Part shown: in pieces, positions 19,930 to 30,800 of the stretch | Numbering within the stretch: position 1 is the stretch's first letter | How the letters are laid out: each line of letters opens with the position of its first letter | From: Mortierella sp. BCC40632 | Lineage: Eukaryota; Mortierellomycota; Mortierellomycetes; Mortierellales; Mortierellaceae | Direction of reading: 5' to 3' | Assembly: GCA_011634665.1 (NCBI GenBank) | Contig: WAEK01000027.1 | Location: 346,750 to 410,749 of the forward strand | DNA: 64,000 nucleotides | Notes under the pieces: generated by a model | Told to the model about the DNA's origin: nothing | What the model saw: only the letters and a program-made list of their open reading frames with translations | The model's database searches: none | Program-made: the position numbers and the translations under genes

Positions 19930-21175
19930 AAACGTGCGGTACATTGGTACACTTTTTTGAAAACCCACCTCTATTTCTTTCTAGCGCCTTTTTTCCCCAA
20001 CTTCTTTCTACATAGCACCCTACTCTTCACTTACACTGACTGCTCTCCCTCAGTATACTCTCTGTACATTTCGTCATTCCACGATGAGGCAGCTCTCCCA
20101 AGCCAAGGTCGATGATATCAAGACATTTCTCCGATCCGGAAGGTCAGTCCGCCAAGTGTCAGCCGAGCTACATATCTCCCTTGCGGCCATTGATAGGATC
20201 AGAAAGACCGAGAAAGAGAACATACCTGATCCTAAAATGGGTAGGCCGAAGAAAGTTTGCGATGCGACAATACGGATGCTTGTTCGTCAAGTAGACACTG
20301 GTCAACTTTTAACTCTTCGAGAAGGTCAAAGATTTGTTCAGGCGACGGACGGAATACAGGTTCATGTAGAAACGGTCAGGAACTATGTGAATCATGGAGG
20401 CCTCAACTCTTACATCCAAGGTAAACGGCTTTATCTGACGAAGATTCAAAAGAAGGCTCGAGTGCAGTTTGCAAGGGAGCATCTTCACTGGACAGTGGAG
20501 GACTGGAAGAATGTGATGCTTTCCGACGAGACCATCATTAGCAGGATGGGGACCTATGGAAGGAAAGTCTTTTATTCAAAACCAGAAAACAAAGGAAAAG
20601 GAGAACATCACTCGAAAGGAGTTCCACAAGGAGGAGGTGGCAAGATCATGATATGGGGTTGCATTACATTTTTTGGAATGGGCGATGCTAGTTGGATCAA
20701 ATAGAGGATAAATTCGCAAGTGTATTTGGATATACTCAACAGCTATGTACTCGCTTCCCGGGATTATCGTGGAATGGATCGTGGAAAGTTTCTTTTCCAA
20801 CAAGACAATGCTGGAGTACATACTGATCGTATTATCAACCATTTCTTCCGCTCTAGACGAATCAAAAGACTGGAGTGGCCTGTGAACTCAGCAGACCTCA
20901 ACATCATCGAACATGTGTGGGCGTACATCAAAAGGGCCTTGGATCAGTACCAAACAAGTCCAAAAGATTTGCAAGAGCTGTGGAGTAGGGTAGAAGATAT
21001 CTGGGCATCGTTTCCTATTGACTTCATCCATTCTATTTACGAGAGTCTCCCTGGCCGAATGCACAAGGTGATCGAGTTAAAGGGAGCTCAAATAAACTAA
21101 CTTCAGATTTGATCCGACCTTTCTAAAATCTGTTGATAGTACAACCCTTGTTTCCAAAAATGTGTTCCAATAGGA
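19930..21175 (+). mobile_element. Tc1/mariner-like element
   Basis: Imperfect inverted ends: CATTGGTACACTTTTTTGAA near 19937 and, inverted, CTATTGGAACACATTTTTGG near 21172. They flank the transposase gene below. The exact TA target sites cannot be fixed. Confidence 0.6.
20084..21100 (+). pseudogene. Tc1-like transposase with one in-frame stop
   Basis: The N-terminus has a helix-turn-helix (SVRQVSAELHISLAAIDRIR) and a GRP-like motif (MGRPKK). The catalytic domain shows VMLSDET (first Asp), FQQDNAGVH (second Asp) and SADLNIIEHVWAYIK (the Glu, 34 residues after the second Asp), the DD34E signature. 338 codons, the usual length for Tc1 transposases. A single TAG at 20702-20704 interrupts the frame between DASWIK and RINSQVYLD; no other break. 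The mutation inactivates the gene unless read through. Confidence 0.88.
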
Positions 21176-21761
21176 TGGCGTCTAAGAAAATACTAGTCTC
21201 ATGACCAATTATGAAAGAATATGCAAAACAGGTTGACTGACAGCTACTCCATTGAAGTGGCAATCTACGATTTAAAGAGTAGCTCTTTTAGATATCATTT
21301 GGATATGAAGCAGATACGTTTATTAAAATACAAAATTTATGCGAACACATTTTTGGAGGTCTTTTTATTTGGAATGAGCATTAAAGCAAACAAATGGAAT
21401 TGTCGAGGTATGAAAGGGGAGAGAGCGCAATCGAGGGGGCGACTGAAGAAGGGATGGACAATATGGAGCATGAGAGTCAAGGACAACAACTCCTGGAAGG
21501 CAAAGATCAAGGGCACTCGGTGGTAAGGAGGTGAGGAGGGGATACGACCAGGGGAGAGGACTCCATGGAGATGTAGCATGTTCTCTATTTTCTGCTTAAG
21601 GTTTCAAGGGGTCGCGTTGTTGCCGTGCATCCATCTAAGTACAAATGGACCGATAAAGAAAAAAGGAGCGGAGCACAGACAGTAAAACTATAACTATAAG
21701 TAAGTGTGGGTGCAACACGCTCACTCTCATTCCACAACCCTGTCCTCTTTACCTTGTCAGT

Positions 21762-22058
21762 ATGCACTTCATCACAAGCCGTACCATCACCGTTATTCTA
21801 CTCTTTGCCCTGTCGAATCTAGATGGCCGAATGGCTCAAAACACTCCAAGTTGCAATGAGGTCGCCGCCCAGGCATGCATCAACAATAACCTCTTTACCG
21901 AGGGGTGCACTGGTATGACCTGCGTATGCCAGTATCTGACAAACAAAACTAAGTGCTTTGCGGACAACGGATGCACTGATCACTGCGCCCGAAAATACAT
22001 CGGTGTAAATCTCAAGCGTCTTTGTCCTGTGGTCAACCTCAACGGCCCTCATTCCTAA
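21762..22058 (+). CDS. Small secreted nine-cysteine protein 1
   Basis: 98 residues. Residues 1-25 form a signal peptide (ITVILLFALS core). The mature part has nine Cys with spacing C-x7-C-x9-C-x4-C-x1-C-x8-C-x5-C-x3-C-x12-C, identical to the paralogue at 22905. The C-x4-C-x1-C ... C-x5-C part resembles a CFEM-like fold, but CFEM proteins have eight Cys in a different array, so the match is only suggestive. Single exon. Likely exported; may be a cell-wall, haem-binding or host-interaction protein. No frame damage. Confidence 0.75.
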   Translation: MHFITSRTITVILLFALSNLDGRMAQNTPSCNEVAAQACINNNLFTEGCTGMTCVCQYLTNKTKCFADNGCTDHCARKYIGVNLKRLCPVVNLNGPHS

Positions 22059-22904
22059 GATATACACTATTCCACACCATTGATTTCGTTCCTTCCAGAG
22101 CCTCCAAGAACCGACTGCATTACATAGACCGTAAATGCTGGGACTCGATAGGCTCTCTCCCTTCCTTTACTTCTAGCAACTTCTGTTAGTTCCTCTTCAA
22201 TAAAATAGTCCGTACATCCTTGCGACAGTGTCCTCTTGTGAGTCTTTTCTCTTTCCTTGTTCTCTCCCTATCGAACGGCGATACGCGTCGTGATCATTAT
22301 GTTTCCCTCTTCTATGCTGGCAATCCCCTTTCCCAATAGGTCTCAAACACCTGCCTGCCGAGGAGTGCGAGCTCTTTCCCCCTGTGCTGCCCACTACGCT
22401 GCACCTGCCCGAGCTTTAAAAAACTCATTGAATTGTGCACGGACCTCTCATGCGGCCCGAGCCCAAGACAGGAGGTGGAAAGTTCAGGAGAAGTCATAAT
22501 CTTCGAGATATCACTCCCATTGTTGGAATGAGCATTATGGAATTGCCGAGAGATGGAAGTGGGGAGAAGGCAATTGAGGGGACGACTAGAGAAGGGATGG
22601 ACAACAGGGAGAATTAGAGTCAAGAAAAGAAAAACTGGAAGGCAAAGATTTAAGGCGCTTGGTGAGAAGAGGGGAGGGGGGAGACGGGCGGCTTGAGGGA
22701 CCCAAGGGACAAGATACAGGAGGAGGAACTAGCATGTTCTCTATTTTTTGCTCAAGGTTTCAAGGAGCAGCGTCGTTGTCATACATCCATCTTAAGTACA
22801 AGTGGACGGACAAGAAAAGCGACAGGTGGGCAGACAGTACAATATAAGTGTGGCCACAACCCGTTCACTCTCATTCCACAACCCTGCCCACTTACATTGT
22901 CAGC

Positions 22905-23195
22905 ATGCTTTTCATCACAAGCCGTATCACCACCACTATTCTATTCTCCGCTCTCTCGATTTTGGCTTGTCTAATGGCACGAAGCACTGCACAATGCACC
23001 GAGACTGTCGCCCAAGCTTGCCTGGATACTAATATTTTTTCCCTCGACTGCAAAGGCTTGGAATGCATATGCCCGTTTCTGAAGGCAAAAGCAGACTGCC
23101 TGATGTCAAAGGGTTGCGCAGAACACTGCACCTATTCACTCATTTCTCAGCAAATCGAGCTTGTTTGCCCCGCAAAATCTTTTTTTACTGAATAA
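22905..23195 (+). CDS. Small secreted nine-cysteine protein 2
   Basis: 96 residues from the ATG at 22905, chosen because it matches the start of the paralogue (MxFITSR). Signal peptide with a Leu/Ile/Ala core to about residue 29. All nine mature cysteines fall at the same residue numbers as in the first gene (31, 39, 49, 54, 56, 65, 71, 75, 88), while most other residues differ, which indicates selection on the disulphide scaffold. Single exon; AATAAA follows the stop directly at 23194. Confidence 0.75.
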   Translation: MLFITSRITTTILFSALSILACLMARSTAQCTETVAQACLDTNIFSLDCKGLECICPFLKAKADCLMSKGCAEHCTYSLISQQIELVCPAKSFFTE

Positions 23196-23525
23196 AAGGC
23201 GATTCTGCCTGTTTTGACAATCATCATCCATTTCGCCTTCGATACACCAGCTTCCGTAGAACTCCTATCAACATATCGCCTAATTTGCCAAAGATCCACA
23301 ACGAGAGTTGCGCCTCATGATCAAGTTGTTCTAAAGTTTTTATATAGTATCTTTCAGCTACTTCCAGTAGAGTTCCTCTTCGGTGGCTACATTCTTTTAA
23401 ACAACTCAAAATTGCCACAAATACACGGGACACTCTCTGTAAGGGATGTGTCTCATTACACCTGTTCTGTCATCCCAAAACGAAGGATCTCTCTCTTCTA
23501 AAGTACTGTTGGCTGGACGCAACAC

Positions 23526-23850
23526 TAGTGTTTCTCAAAATTAACCGAGCAAGTCGGGCCAGCTCGGGCTGGCTCGAGTTTTTCGAGCTTTTTCGAGCCG
23601 GGCTGACCTCACGGCTCGACTCGAGATGTCGGTTAAAACTCGAGCCAAAATTTATTCTGGCTCGGCTCGACAAAGGTATTGTTCGGTTAAATTTTAACTC
23701 AGATCGAGTGGGTTCGAGCTGGCTCGCATCAACTCGGGCTGGCTCACATTAATTCGAGTTGACTCGCATGGCTTGAGTTGGCTCGCATGACTCGAGTTGG
23801 CTCGCATGGCTCGAGCTGGCTCACATCAACTCGGGCTGGCTTGCATGGTT
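23526..23850 (+). mobile_element. hAT-MITE-like sequence with CTCGAGTTGG tandem repeats
   Basis: Starts TAGTGTTTCTCAAAA, the same terminus as the hAT MITE at 45024, followed by repeats of GCTCGAGCTGGCTCGCATCA-like units of about 18 bp. No matching right terminus was found, so it is truncated or expanded internally. Confidence 0.55.
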
Positions 23851-24091
23851 TGATCTCAAAAGGGAAAAATCTGAGGGCATTCCAAAGATCAGGCGATGCC
23901 AGACTAACTCATCAAAATATACACTAGCGAATAGGCAAGGCTTGACAGCTTGAGGAAGAGAGTTCTCAGAATTTGGCCTCCCGCAAGAACTCCGTAAGGC
24001 AGCAGCCCAAGTGAAGTGGCATCCCAAGAATTAGAGTCCAGATCAAATGACGGTTCCTGTGCAAGAGAAACCCCAGGAACGCAGCCAACTT

Positions 24092-24099
24092 TTTTTTTT

Positions 24100-24143
<44 letters not shown>

Positions 24144-24292
24144 TTGGCGTGCGTTCCTTTGAATCTCTCTCTCTCTCTCTCTCTCTCTGACTCTCACTCT
24201 CATGCGTCCGAAAGACCTTTCAACCCTTCCCTCCCTTCCCCACCCTCTCTGTCTCCTCGACTCTCTCTCTCTCTCTTTTTTTTTTTGCCATT
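24092..24292 (+). repeat. T tract and CT microsatellites
   Basis: Poly-T at 24091-24104, then (CT)n at 24105-24140, 24165-24188 and 24263-24278. Open frames here are repeat translations. No gene supported from 23851 to 25005. Confidence 0.9.
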
Positions 24293-24628
24293 TGCCATTT
24301 GCCAAGGGAGTGATCCTCGCATTATCTACAATCGACTTAGGCCCAAGCAATTTTGGGTAACGGCTGTTACCAAGCTATTGGTAATAGATTTGGATGATGA
24401 GTCTGCAACGTGGAGACTGGTAACTTTAAGATAGGCTCTGGAATAGCTATTGCTTTGTTATGATTACACAAAGTCCCAAACTAACTATCGTGCGGCAATA
24501 AAGTGAATAGATCGGTCAAACCGAGACCTGGGAGTGAGATAATTACTTCACATATCATTTCGTACTCACAGGCAATCGCGAGTAAGGAAAACTTCAGCTA
24601 TATAGTTTATGTGTAACTGATACAAGTA

Positions 24629-24657
24629 GAGTGCCCGCGGCTTCGCCACGGGCACTC
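24629..24657. other. GC hairpin, Helitron-type
   Basis: GAGTGCCCGCGG, loop CTTCG, CCACGGGCACTC: 12-bp stem with one mismatch. It looks like the terminal hairpin of a Helitron or Helentron, but no CTRR end is at the expected distance on either strand. Confidence 0.45.
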
Positions 24658-25005
24658 GACTCTTGCCTTTGGTAGTCTTTCCTTCTTTCCTTTCTTTTTT
24701 TTTTTTTTTTTAATATTTCCCTTCATTGTTGTAAGAATTGTCGCTGAGAATGACCTGATGTTCTTCCTCATATTCTTGGTCATATTCAAAGTCTTCGCGT
24801 AGAGCATCCTGGTCAAGTTGGGAGTCTACTCCAAAGTAATACTCTCATTCAACCCTCCCTACACCATTTTATCTTTTTGCAAGAGCATAGAGATTTGTCG
24901 GGAAGGCAATGGATACCGTCGAGTCTAGGCAACGCGAGGTCTAGATTTGACGTAAGCCACAGGAGGTTGGCGGCGCAAGTCGTCCCTGCCCTTTTTAATC
25001 TACGA

Positions 25006-25549
25006 CTAGCAGCTACCCGCGGCTTTGCTCGCCAAACTCCTTAGTAGGTAGCTCTAGGACATTTTATTCTAATATTTCCTTATACACTACATTGAGTGTT
25101 GTGCGAGTGTCTTGTGTTTGTAGGGAAGGACCAATTAGTGCAAAGACTCGTTCAAAGTCTTTCGCTCTCGACAGAGCGACATAGAGTTGCCCATGCGAGA
25201 ATACGGGCTCCGGGAGATACAAACCAACCGTTTCTAATGATTGGCCCTGAGCCTTATTGATAGTCATCGCGTAGCATGGACGCACAGGGAATTGTAGGCG
25301 AATCATTGATACTGGAAGGTTAAGATCTGACGGGGTCAACGATATCCTTGGGATCATTACTCTCTTTCCACAATGTGATCCTGTAAGAATCTCGGCCTCT
25401 ATCAAAAATCGCTTAAGGCTTCGGCATATCAGTCTCGTCCCATTGCATAAACCATTCTTTGGGCTAAGGTTCCTTAAGAGCTCGCAATGAATCTCACAGC
25501 ATGGTATTACTGTAATAGAATATTTAGTGAATTTCGCAAAAGTCGCCAA
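25006..25549 (-). pseudogene. Helitron Rep-helicase C-terminus with 3' terminus
   Basis: Minus frame 25549-25064 encodes the end of a PIF1-like helicase: NGLCNGTRLI, LQFPVRPCYAMTINKAQGQS (motif V), GQLYVALSRAK (motif VI). This is the C-terminal part of Helitron Rep-helicase proteins. Downstream on the same strand a hairpin-like GGCGAGCAAAGCCGCGGG is followed by TAGCTG and CTAG (25006-25009), then T, as at Helitron 3' ends. The sequence of this end differs from the Fanzor-carrying element, so it is another Helitron family. The rest of the gene is missing, with a poly-T at 25592. Confidence 0.8.
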
Positions 25550-25668
25550 ATAGGGGGCATATGTTTCATAGGCTCAAGTACAGACTCAGAGCTTTTTTTT
25601 TTTTTTTTTTTTTTTTTTAGACATGCACATGCATTGCATCTCACCCTCACTCCGTCATTCCAACTAGA

Positions 25669-26934
25669 ATGGCCCCTCGACTCAGACACGAGAGGAATGA
25701 TCCTACCAAATTAGCTCATAACCTCAATCCATCCACAGCTGGCTACCATGTTTTTCGATTAAACGAAGGGAGAGCGGGATTTGCAAAGAGAGCAAGATTA
25801 TCAAGACAAAAAACTTTTGATAAAATCCGAATGTCCACTCGACCTCCTATTTCAACTCGAACTCGAGCTCGAGCTTCAACCTCTGCTCTGGATTCAACCC
25901 CAATTTCTGCTCTAGCTCCAATTTCAACTCGAACTCGAGCTCAAACTCCAGCTCTAGTGTCAGATCCACCTCCGACTTCAACGAGAGGAATGAAGCATCG
26001 AAGCGCGGCACCATCAACAACCTCAAGCCCAAAACCAACTTCAACGAGGGGAAGAAAACGACAGAAACAAGTACCGACTCCCCTTCTCTCGAGGGCTACA
26101 AGAACACCAGTGCCACCTGGAAGCCCGACTAGATCCCCGCGATCTAGAAGACCACCAAAGTCTACAAGTTCAAACATGCTCTCTATCCCTGAGCAAGATG
26201 TAGCAGACTTTAGTCAAAGCACAGAGGATGTTAGAATTGCTCGCGTGCGATCTTCCAATGAGGTTCTAGACTCACTTATTACGAAATCCGCCCCATCAAC
26301 GACCTTACTAGTCTACATGACTTATCTTAAGTTGTGGAAGGTTTGTGGATCTTTCAATTGATATCTACACTACGATTCCCCAACATATATCTATACTCAA
26401 ATGTGACGGCGACTGTAGTGTTGGGGCAATGCGCGCACTGTGCTTTTTTGAAGAGGTCATATTCAAGCGGAAAGTCAGGAAGTACATCGATCCAAACGCT
26501 GGATTCAGCGGGATAGTCGGGGTGCAGTCTAGTCAAAAGGACAGCGAGAAGCAATTGCACCTGAAACGGAGACAGCCAGGACGGTGGCAGTGTCTTGAAG
26601 ATGAGGACATCGATCTGTTGGAGTGTTCCGATGATACACAGCCAGGCCCCAATTACGGGATGGAAGGTGCTGACTGTGAATATGACGAGGAAGTCGCTGT
26701 CGAGGAAGGAGATACAGGCCACAAGGGTAGTGATTCCGAAGACAGCGATCTAGAGGACGAGGTGCAAACTCAAATGAGTGAGGAGGAGGTCTCACAGATC
26801 ACAGAGTCCTTGAAGGGCACTATCGGTTCGATTGTAGAGAAAACCAGAAGTTGGTCTTCTCCAATCACCATCGTATCACACTCCACTTCCCGACCCCTGC
26901 CGGCACAAAGAGTGGCTAAACAGGGCGGCTGAGG
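25669..26934 (+). CDS. Unrecognised Ser/Thr/Arg-rich protein, two frames
   Basis: The first frame (25669-26361) has an N-terminal basic region, then a long STRTRARASTSA/TSTRGRKRQ low-complexity domain with AT-hook-like GRKR motifs, and ends in a helical segment (STTLLVYMTYLKLWK). The second frame (from 26345) continues with ALCFFEEVIFKRKVRKYIDP and an acidic tail. A one-base shift or small intron near 26340 would join them to about 420 residues. The helical segment looks like the N-terminal SAM-like part of tyrosine recombinases or Crypton/CBF3-like proteins in this phylum, but this is weak. Possibly transposon-derived. Confidence 0.45.
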
Positions 26935-27120
26935 AAGTACCAGTGTATGTTGACAGGATGTGATATCCGCAGGGCTAGCATAGCAATCCAGCAAAGCCTT
27001 TTGCAAGGGTCCTGAAAAACTACCATCTCACCACACTACACCTCCCGACCCCTGCCGGCACAAAAATGTGGCTAAACAGGGCGGCTAAAGAGGCACTAGT
27101 GTATTTTGACAAGATGTTGC
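26872..27120 (+). repeat. Imperfect direct duplication, about 85 bp
   Basis: 26872-26960 and 27033-27118 share CCCGACCCCTGCCGGCACAA, GTGGCTAAACAGGGCGGCT and GTGTAT(G/T)TTGACA(G/A)GATGT, at about 85% identity. The first copy is the 3' end of the preceding open frame. Confidence 0.8.
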
Positions 27121-27179
27121 TAGCCCCAAGACATGCTAATAAATCATTGGAGTAAGATTACCTTCCGGATGTAAAACAA

Positions 27180-27248
27180 AAAGAGAGAAGAGAGAGAGAG
27201 AGAGAGAGAGATATAGAGAGATATAGAGAGAGAGAGAGAGAGAGATAT

Positions 27249-27310
<62 letters not shown>
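27180..27310 (+). repeat. GA microsatellite with GATATA interruptions
   Basis: About 130 bases of (GA)n with GATATAGAGATATAGAG interruptions. Long open frames on the minus strand here are repeat translations. 27310-27700 is purine-rich with no supported gene. Confidence 0.95.
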
Positions 27311-27311
<1 letters not shown>

Positions 27312-27915
27312 GCGAAACATAAGCAGGAAGAGGGAAAGGATGAAAAAACAAAGAGAAAGAGAGGCGTGGGGGTAATGAAGGGGAAGGAAAGAAGGTGGAC
27401 AAAAGTGGTAGGGGACGAAAAGGGGTGGGATAGGAGAAATGAGGCGTGGAACGAGGGAGGGGATGAGGGATGGAAAGAAAAGTGGGGGTAATGGGAGATG
27501 GATGAAAGAGGAGCGGGTGGATGAAAGAGGAGTGATGGATGAAAGAGGAAAGAGGAGTGGTAGCAGAGGCAAAAAAAAAAAAAAGCACGCAGCAAACAGA
27601 CGCTACCGAATTTTCCTTGCCGCCAATTACTGTGACAGTATCACCCATCAACCTTGAAGCTCCTTCTGCCTACCCCGCGAGTCAATTTGATGCTGTACAG
27701 CACTATGCAGGACTAAGACGACAAAGGAAGTCTTATGTCCATTATCCGAGCCAGCGACCCCTTTACTGTGTAATCCTTCTTTCATTTATTTCCACTCGAG
27801 ATACAGATAAAATAAAGAAAATACTAGCTAGATAACCCTCTCTCCTTGGCTGACTCTGAACCCCATCTTTCTTTCGCGAGTATGGTGAACAGATAAAAGG
27901 GAGGAGAGGGTGGGA

Positions 27916-28013
27916 CAGTAAAGGGGTCGCTGGCTCGGATAATGGACATAAGACTTCCTTTGTCGTCTTAGTCCTGCATTATCCTTCATAGAGCCAGCGA
28001 CCCCTTTACTGTG
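27916..28013 (-). repeat. DIRS copy 2 internal complementary region
   Basis: One half (CAGTAAAGGGGTCGCTGGCT to CTGC) is complementary to the right end, the other (ATTATCC to TTACTGTG) to the left end of the element. They meet at GCATTATCC. This region guides circularisation during DIRS replication. Confidence 0.9.
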
Positions 28014-28025
28014 CATTCAGAGTAA

Positions 28026-29020
28026 TCAGCCCAATACCATTTTCGTAAAGTTTGATTTCGTCTTGCTTGACATACGATAAAACTTGGAGAACATCGCTGA
28101 AGAAGACCAATTGCCTTGAGTGACAATGTCGTTGATGTCAGCTCCTTTCCTTGCCGCTTGTGTAGATCCTGCGGCTCTGGCCTTTGGTACCCTTGCTCCT
28201 GGTGGTAATTGTAGCTTTGACATGACCGCCTTGATGTGTTTTCCGATGCGCTGTGCTGAAACACCCATCTCGTGATACTTGACGTGTCGTACCAGTGGAT
28301 TGTACATTAAGGAGGGCTGGGTCGGATGCGGAACTGATAGGCGGTCCTTTGTGAACCGTGACACATAAGCCTTGAACGTCTTGACTGGACAAAGGGCGGG
28401 ATCCGATTGCAGCGCTTTAAGGATCACATATTTGTTTTGTGAATTCCGTTTGACTTTTCTTTGGGACGAAGGACGAGCAGTTTCACAAACGTGTTCTCTA
28501 TTTGGCACTCATCCAGATCAATACGCTCGATGTCGCTAGGGCGGAGGAATGCGCACATACCCAGTGACCAACATAATTTCTGTGCGAGGATCTCTGCTGA
28601 TACATTTTTGTTTGGCGGTAGTGACCGAAAATAATCCAAGATCGGCGTAATGTCTAAGTCCATCTCCTTGTTTGAATCCACTTCGTTTGCGCGTAAAACT
28701 TGGAAGAAGCTGGAGAAGTAGCTGTCCTGTTGGAAAAGTGAGGTGTCTTCATAGAGTCCCGTGAGCTGGGCTCGATAGGCTGATATTGTAGTCGCTTTCC
28801 ATCCTTTGGTGGTGTGTCCCCAAGCAAGAAAATTGAGGACCATCGCTGGGTTGGGAAGTGTGGGGTCTACACTCTTATCCTCACACCATTGTATGAACGA
28901 CTTCTGAATATGACTGTAACGTTTGCGTTTGAGCCTTTCCGTCTCCGCGTCTCTCAGAATGTTGACTACGGAGTTGTCGTATCCTTTCATTGACAGGGTC
29001 TTGCGCCGTTTATGTTCCAT
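28026..29020 (-). pseudogene. DIRS copy 2 tyrosine recombinase, one frameshift
   Basis: Starts MEHKRRKTLSMKGYDNSV at 29020. An N-terminal SAM-like domain (IQKSFIQWCEDKSVDPTLPN) precedes the catalytic domain with box-I Arg in CAFLRPSDIERI, box-II ARAAGSTQAAR and Tyr in FSKFYRMSS near the C-terminus. About 331 codons. The frame breaks near 28450 in a run of A (one base fewer than in the other copy). The recombinase integrates the circular DNA; the absence of target duplications fits this. It ends NFTKMVLG. Confidence 0.85.
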
Positions 29021-29039
29021 GCGATCAGGACCAAGCTGG

Positions 29040-30800
29040 GTTCTTCTCTAGGATCCCGGGGTCTTTTTGAAGGCGTCCTGAACGGCGGAGCGATGTAGAT
29101 GAATTGGTGGTTCTGATGTCATCATCTTCATTGTTGGATACCAGATGGCGCCTGTCCAGTTCGGAGTTATCAATGTCGCTTTCAGGCCCTCCTTCTGAAT
29201 CCTCGCTAGAATCAGCGGGATCAAATTCCATGGAGGACAGACATAGAGTCTGCCTTGTCCTTTCCATTCCTGTTGCATGGCGTCCTGTGCCACTGCTTCC
29301 TTCTCAATTTCCATGACATGTAGTTCTTCAGCTTTGCGTTGTGTTTCGAGGCGAAAGATCTATGTGGTGGGGTCCCCACTTGTCGTCCAGTGTCTGGAAT
29401 GCTTCGGGACTGATACTCCATTCTAGTTGCTTCTGCAATTGTCGACTGGGTGGATCGGCAGGGGTTGAGTAATGATGGGGACGAATGCTGTGGAGATTGT
29501 GGTTCCCGTCGCCAAGCAATGAGACCAAATCCTGTCTGCTAGCTTCATCAGCTCTGGTGATCTCGTCCCTCCAAACTTGTTCACGTATGCAATAGTCGTT
29601 GTGTTGTCGCAATAAATCATTAATCTCTTCCCTTGGAATTGAGGGGGTGTGCCACTGTGTACCAAATCACCATTAACTCTTTCAAGTTGATGTGAGTCTC
29701 CATCAGCTGTCTGTCCCATAATCCTGAGATGGTTTCTGTCCATGGACGATCCCCATCCCGTATCCGAGGCATCGGTGTAGATCTCCGCTTGGGGGAGGTT
29801 GTTGGATCCAAGTGAGGCCGTTCCACGATTGTAAGCCTTCTATCCACCATTGAAGGTCCTCCAGAGCTGGTGTCGTCAATGAAACATATTCCGTCCATGA
29901 AGTCCCCGTTGAAGGGCTTCGTTCTTCACTTGTACCAGGGTTTGCGTCTTGAGTCTGGCAGGCAGAACTGCTGCCGTCATTGCAGTGCTTTCCCGATGAA
30001 GGACGAGAGGGCTCTCAGCGTCATCTTGCCCTTCTTGATCATCTTGGAAGCTTCTCTTCTGATGTCGCGGATCTTGTCTTTTGGCACTGAAAGTGTCATC
30101 TTCTGGGAGTCGATCTGGAATCCCAGATGTGATATCGACTGTGTGGGCTCCAGATGAGACTTGCTTTCCTTTACTAGGAATCCGAGCGACTTCAACTTGT
30201 CGAGAACTTGTTTTGTTGCTAGTAAGGACTGTTCCCTGTTCCTGGCTACTATCAATAGATCGTCTAAGTACGCTGCGATCCTTATTCCCTTGCGCCGAGC
30301 CCATCTGAGGATCGGTTTGAGGACCTTCGTAAAGACGAAGGGCGCCAATGAGAGACCGAAGGGTAGTACGCGGAACTGGTACTGTTTCCCTTTCCAGTGG
30401 AATTGTAGGTGTTTCCTGGAAGACTCGTGGATGAGAACGTGGAGGAATGCATCCTGGAGATCTACACTGGTCATGTAGTCTCCCTTGTTTATCATATTGC
30501 AAACTACCTTGATCGTCTCCATTTTGAAATGTTTCTTCGGTACATACTGATTTAAGGGACGTAGGTTTAGAACAGGCCTCAAGTCTCCCGTTTTCTTTGG
30601 GATCGTAAAAGTCGGCTCGTAAAAGCCATCTTCGGTAGCTTCCTCTATTGCGCGTTTTCGAGAAGAGCGAGGATTTCCTTCTCTATTGTTTCCGTCTCTT
30701 TGGTCGATCGGGGATGGTGGTGTCTGGGATGGGGACTGTCTGGCGGGGAGAGAAGTGAACGGGATTCTGAATCCATCTTCGATAGTCCGACGAATCCAGT
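29040..30800 (-). pseudogene. DIRS copy 2 RT, RNase H and C-terminal domain
   Basis: RT motifs: PKKTGDLRPVLNLRPLNQY (30560), MTSVDLQDAF (30480), FRVLPFGLSLAP (30360) and IAAYLDDLLIVA (30270). The frame is lost at about 29995 by a one-base deletion after SSFIGKAL. RNase H starts at EIYTDASDTG (29790). The last part has DAMQQEWKGQGRLYVCPPW (about 29270), the conserved region that follows RNase H in DIRS pol. Several one-base shifts; each is absent from the plus-strand copy. Confidence 0.88.

Larger units (their letters stand above)
21371..23195 (+). repeat. Tandem segmental duplication of a secreted-protein gene
   Basis: 21371-22065 and 22527-23195 are diverged direct repeats. Shared blocks include GAATGAGCATTA, GAAGGGATGGACAA, CTGGAAGGCAAAGAT, CATGTTCTCTATTTT and TCATTCCACAACCCTG before the start codons. 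Each unit carries one small cysteine-rich gene. Confidence 0.8.

Noticed and set aside
23904..24350. Minus-strand frame rich in Arg and Glu
   Set aside because: A translation of CT repeats; no domain and no splice support.
27136..27651. Several long minus-strand frames rich in Ser, Leu and Pro
   Set aside because: They translate the GA microsatellite and flanking purine-rich sequence.
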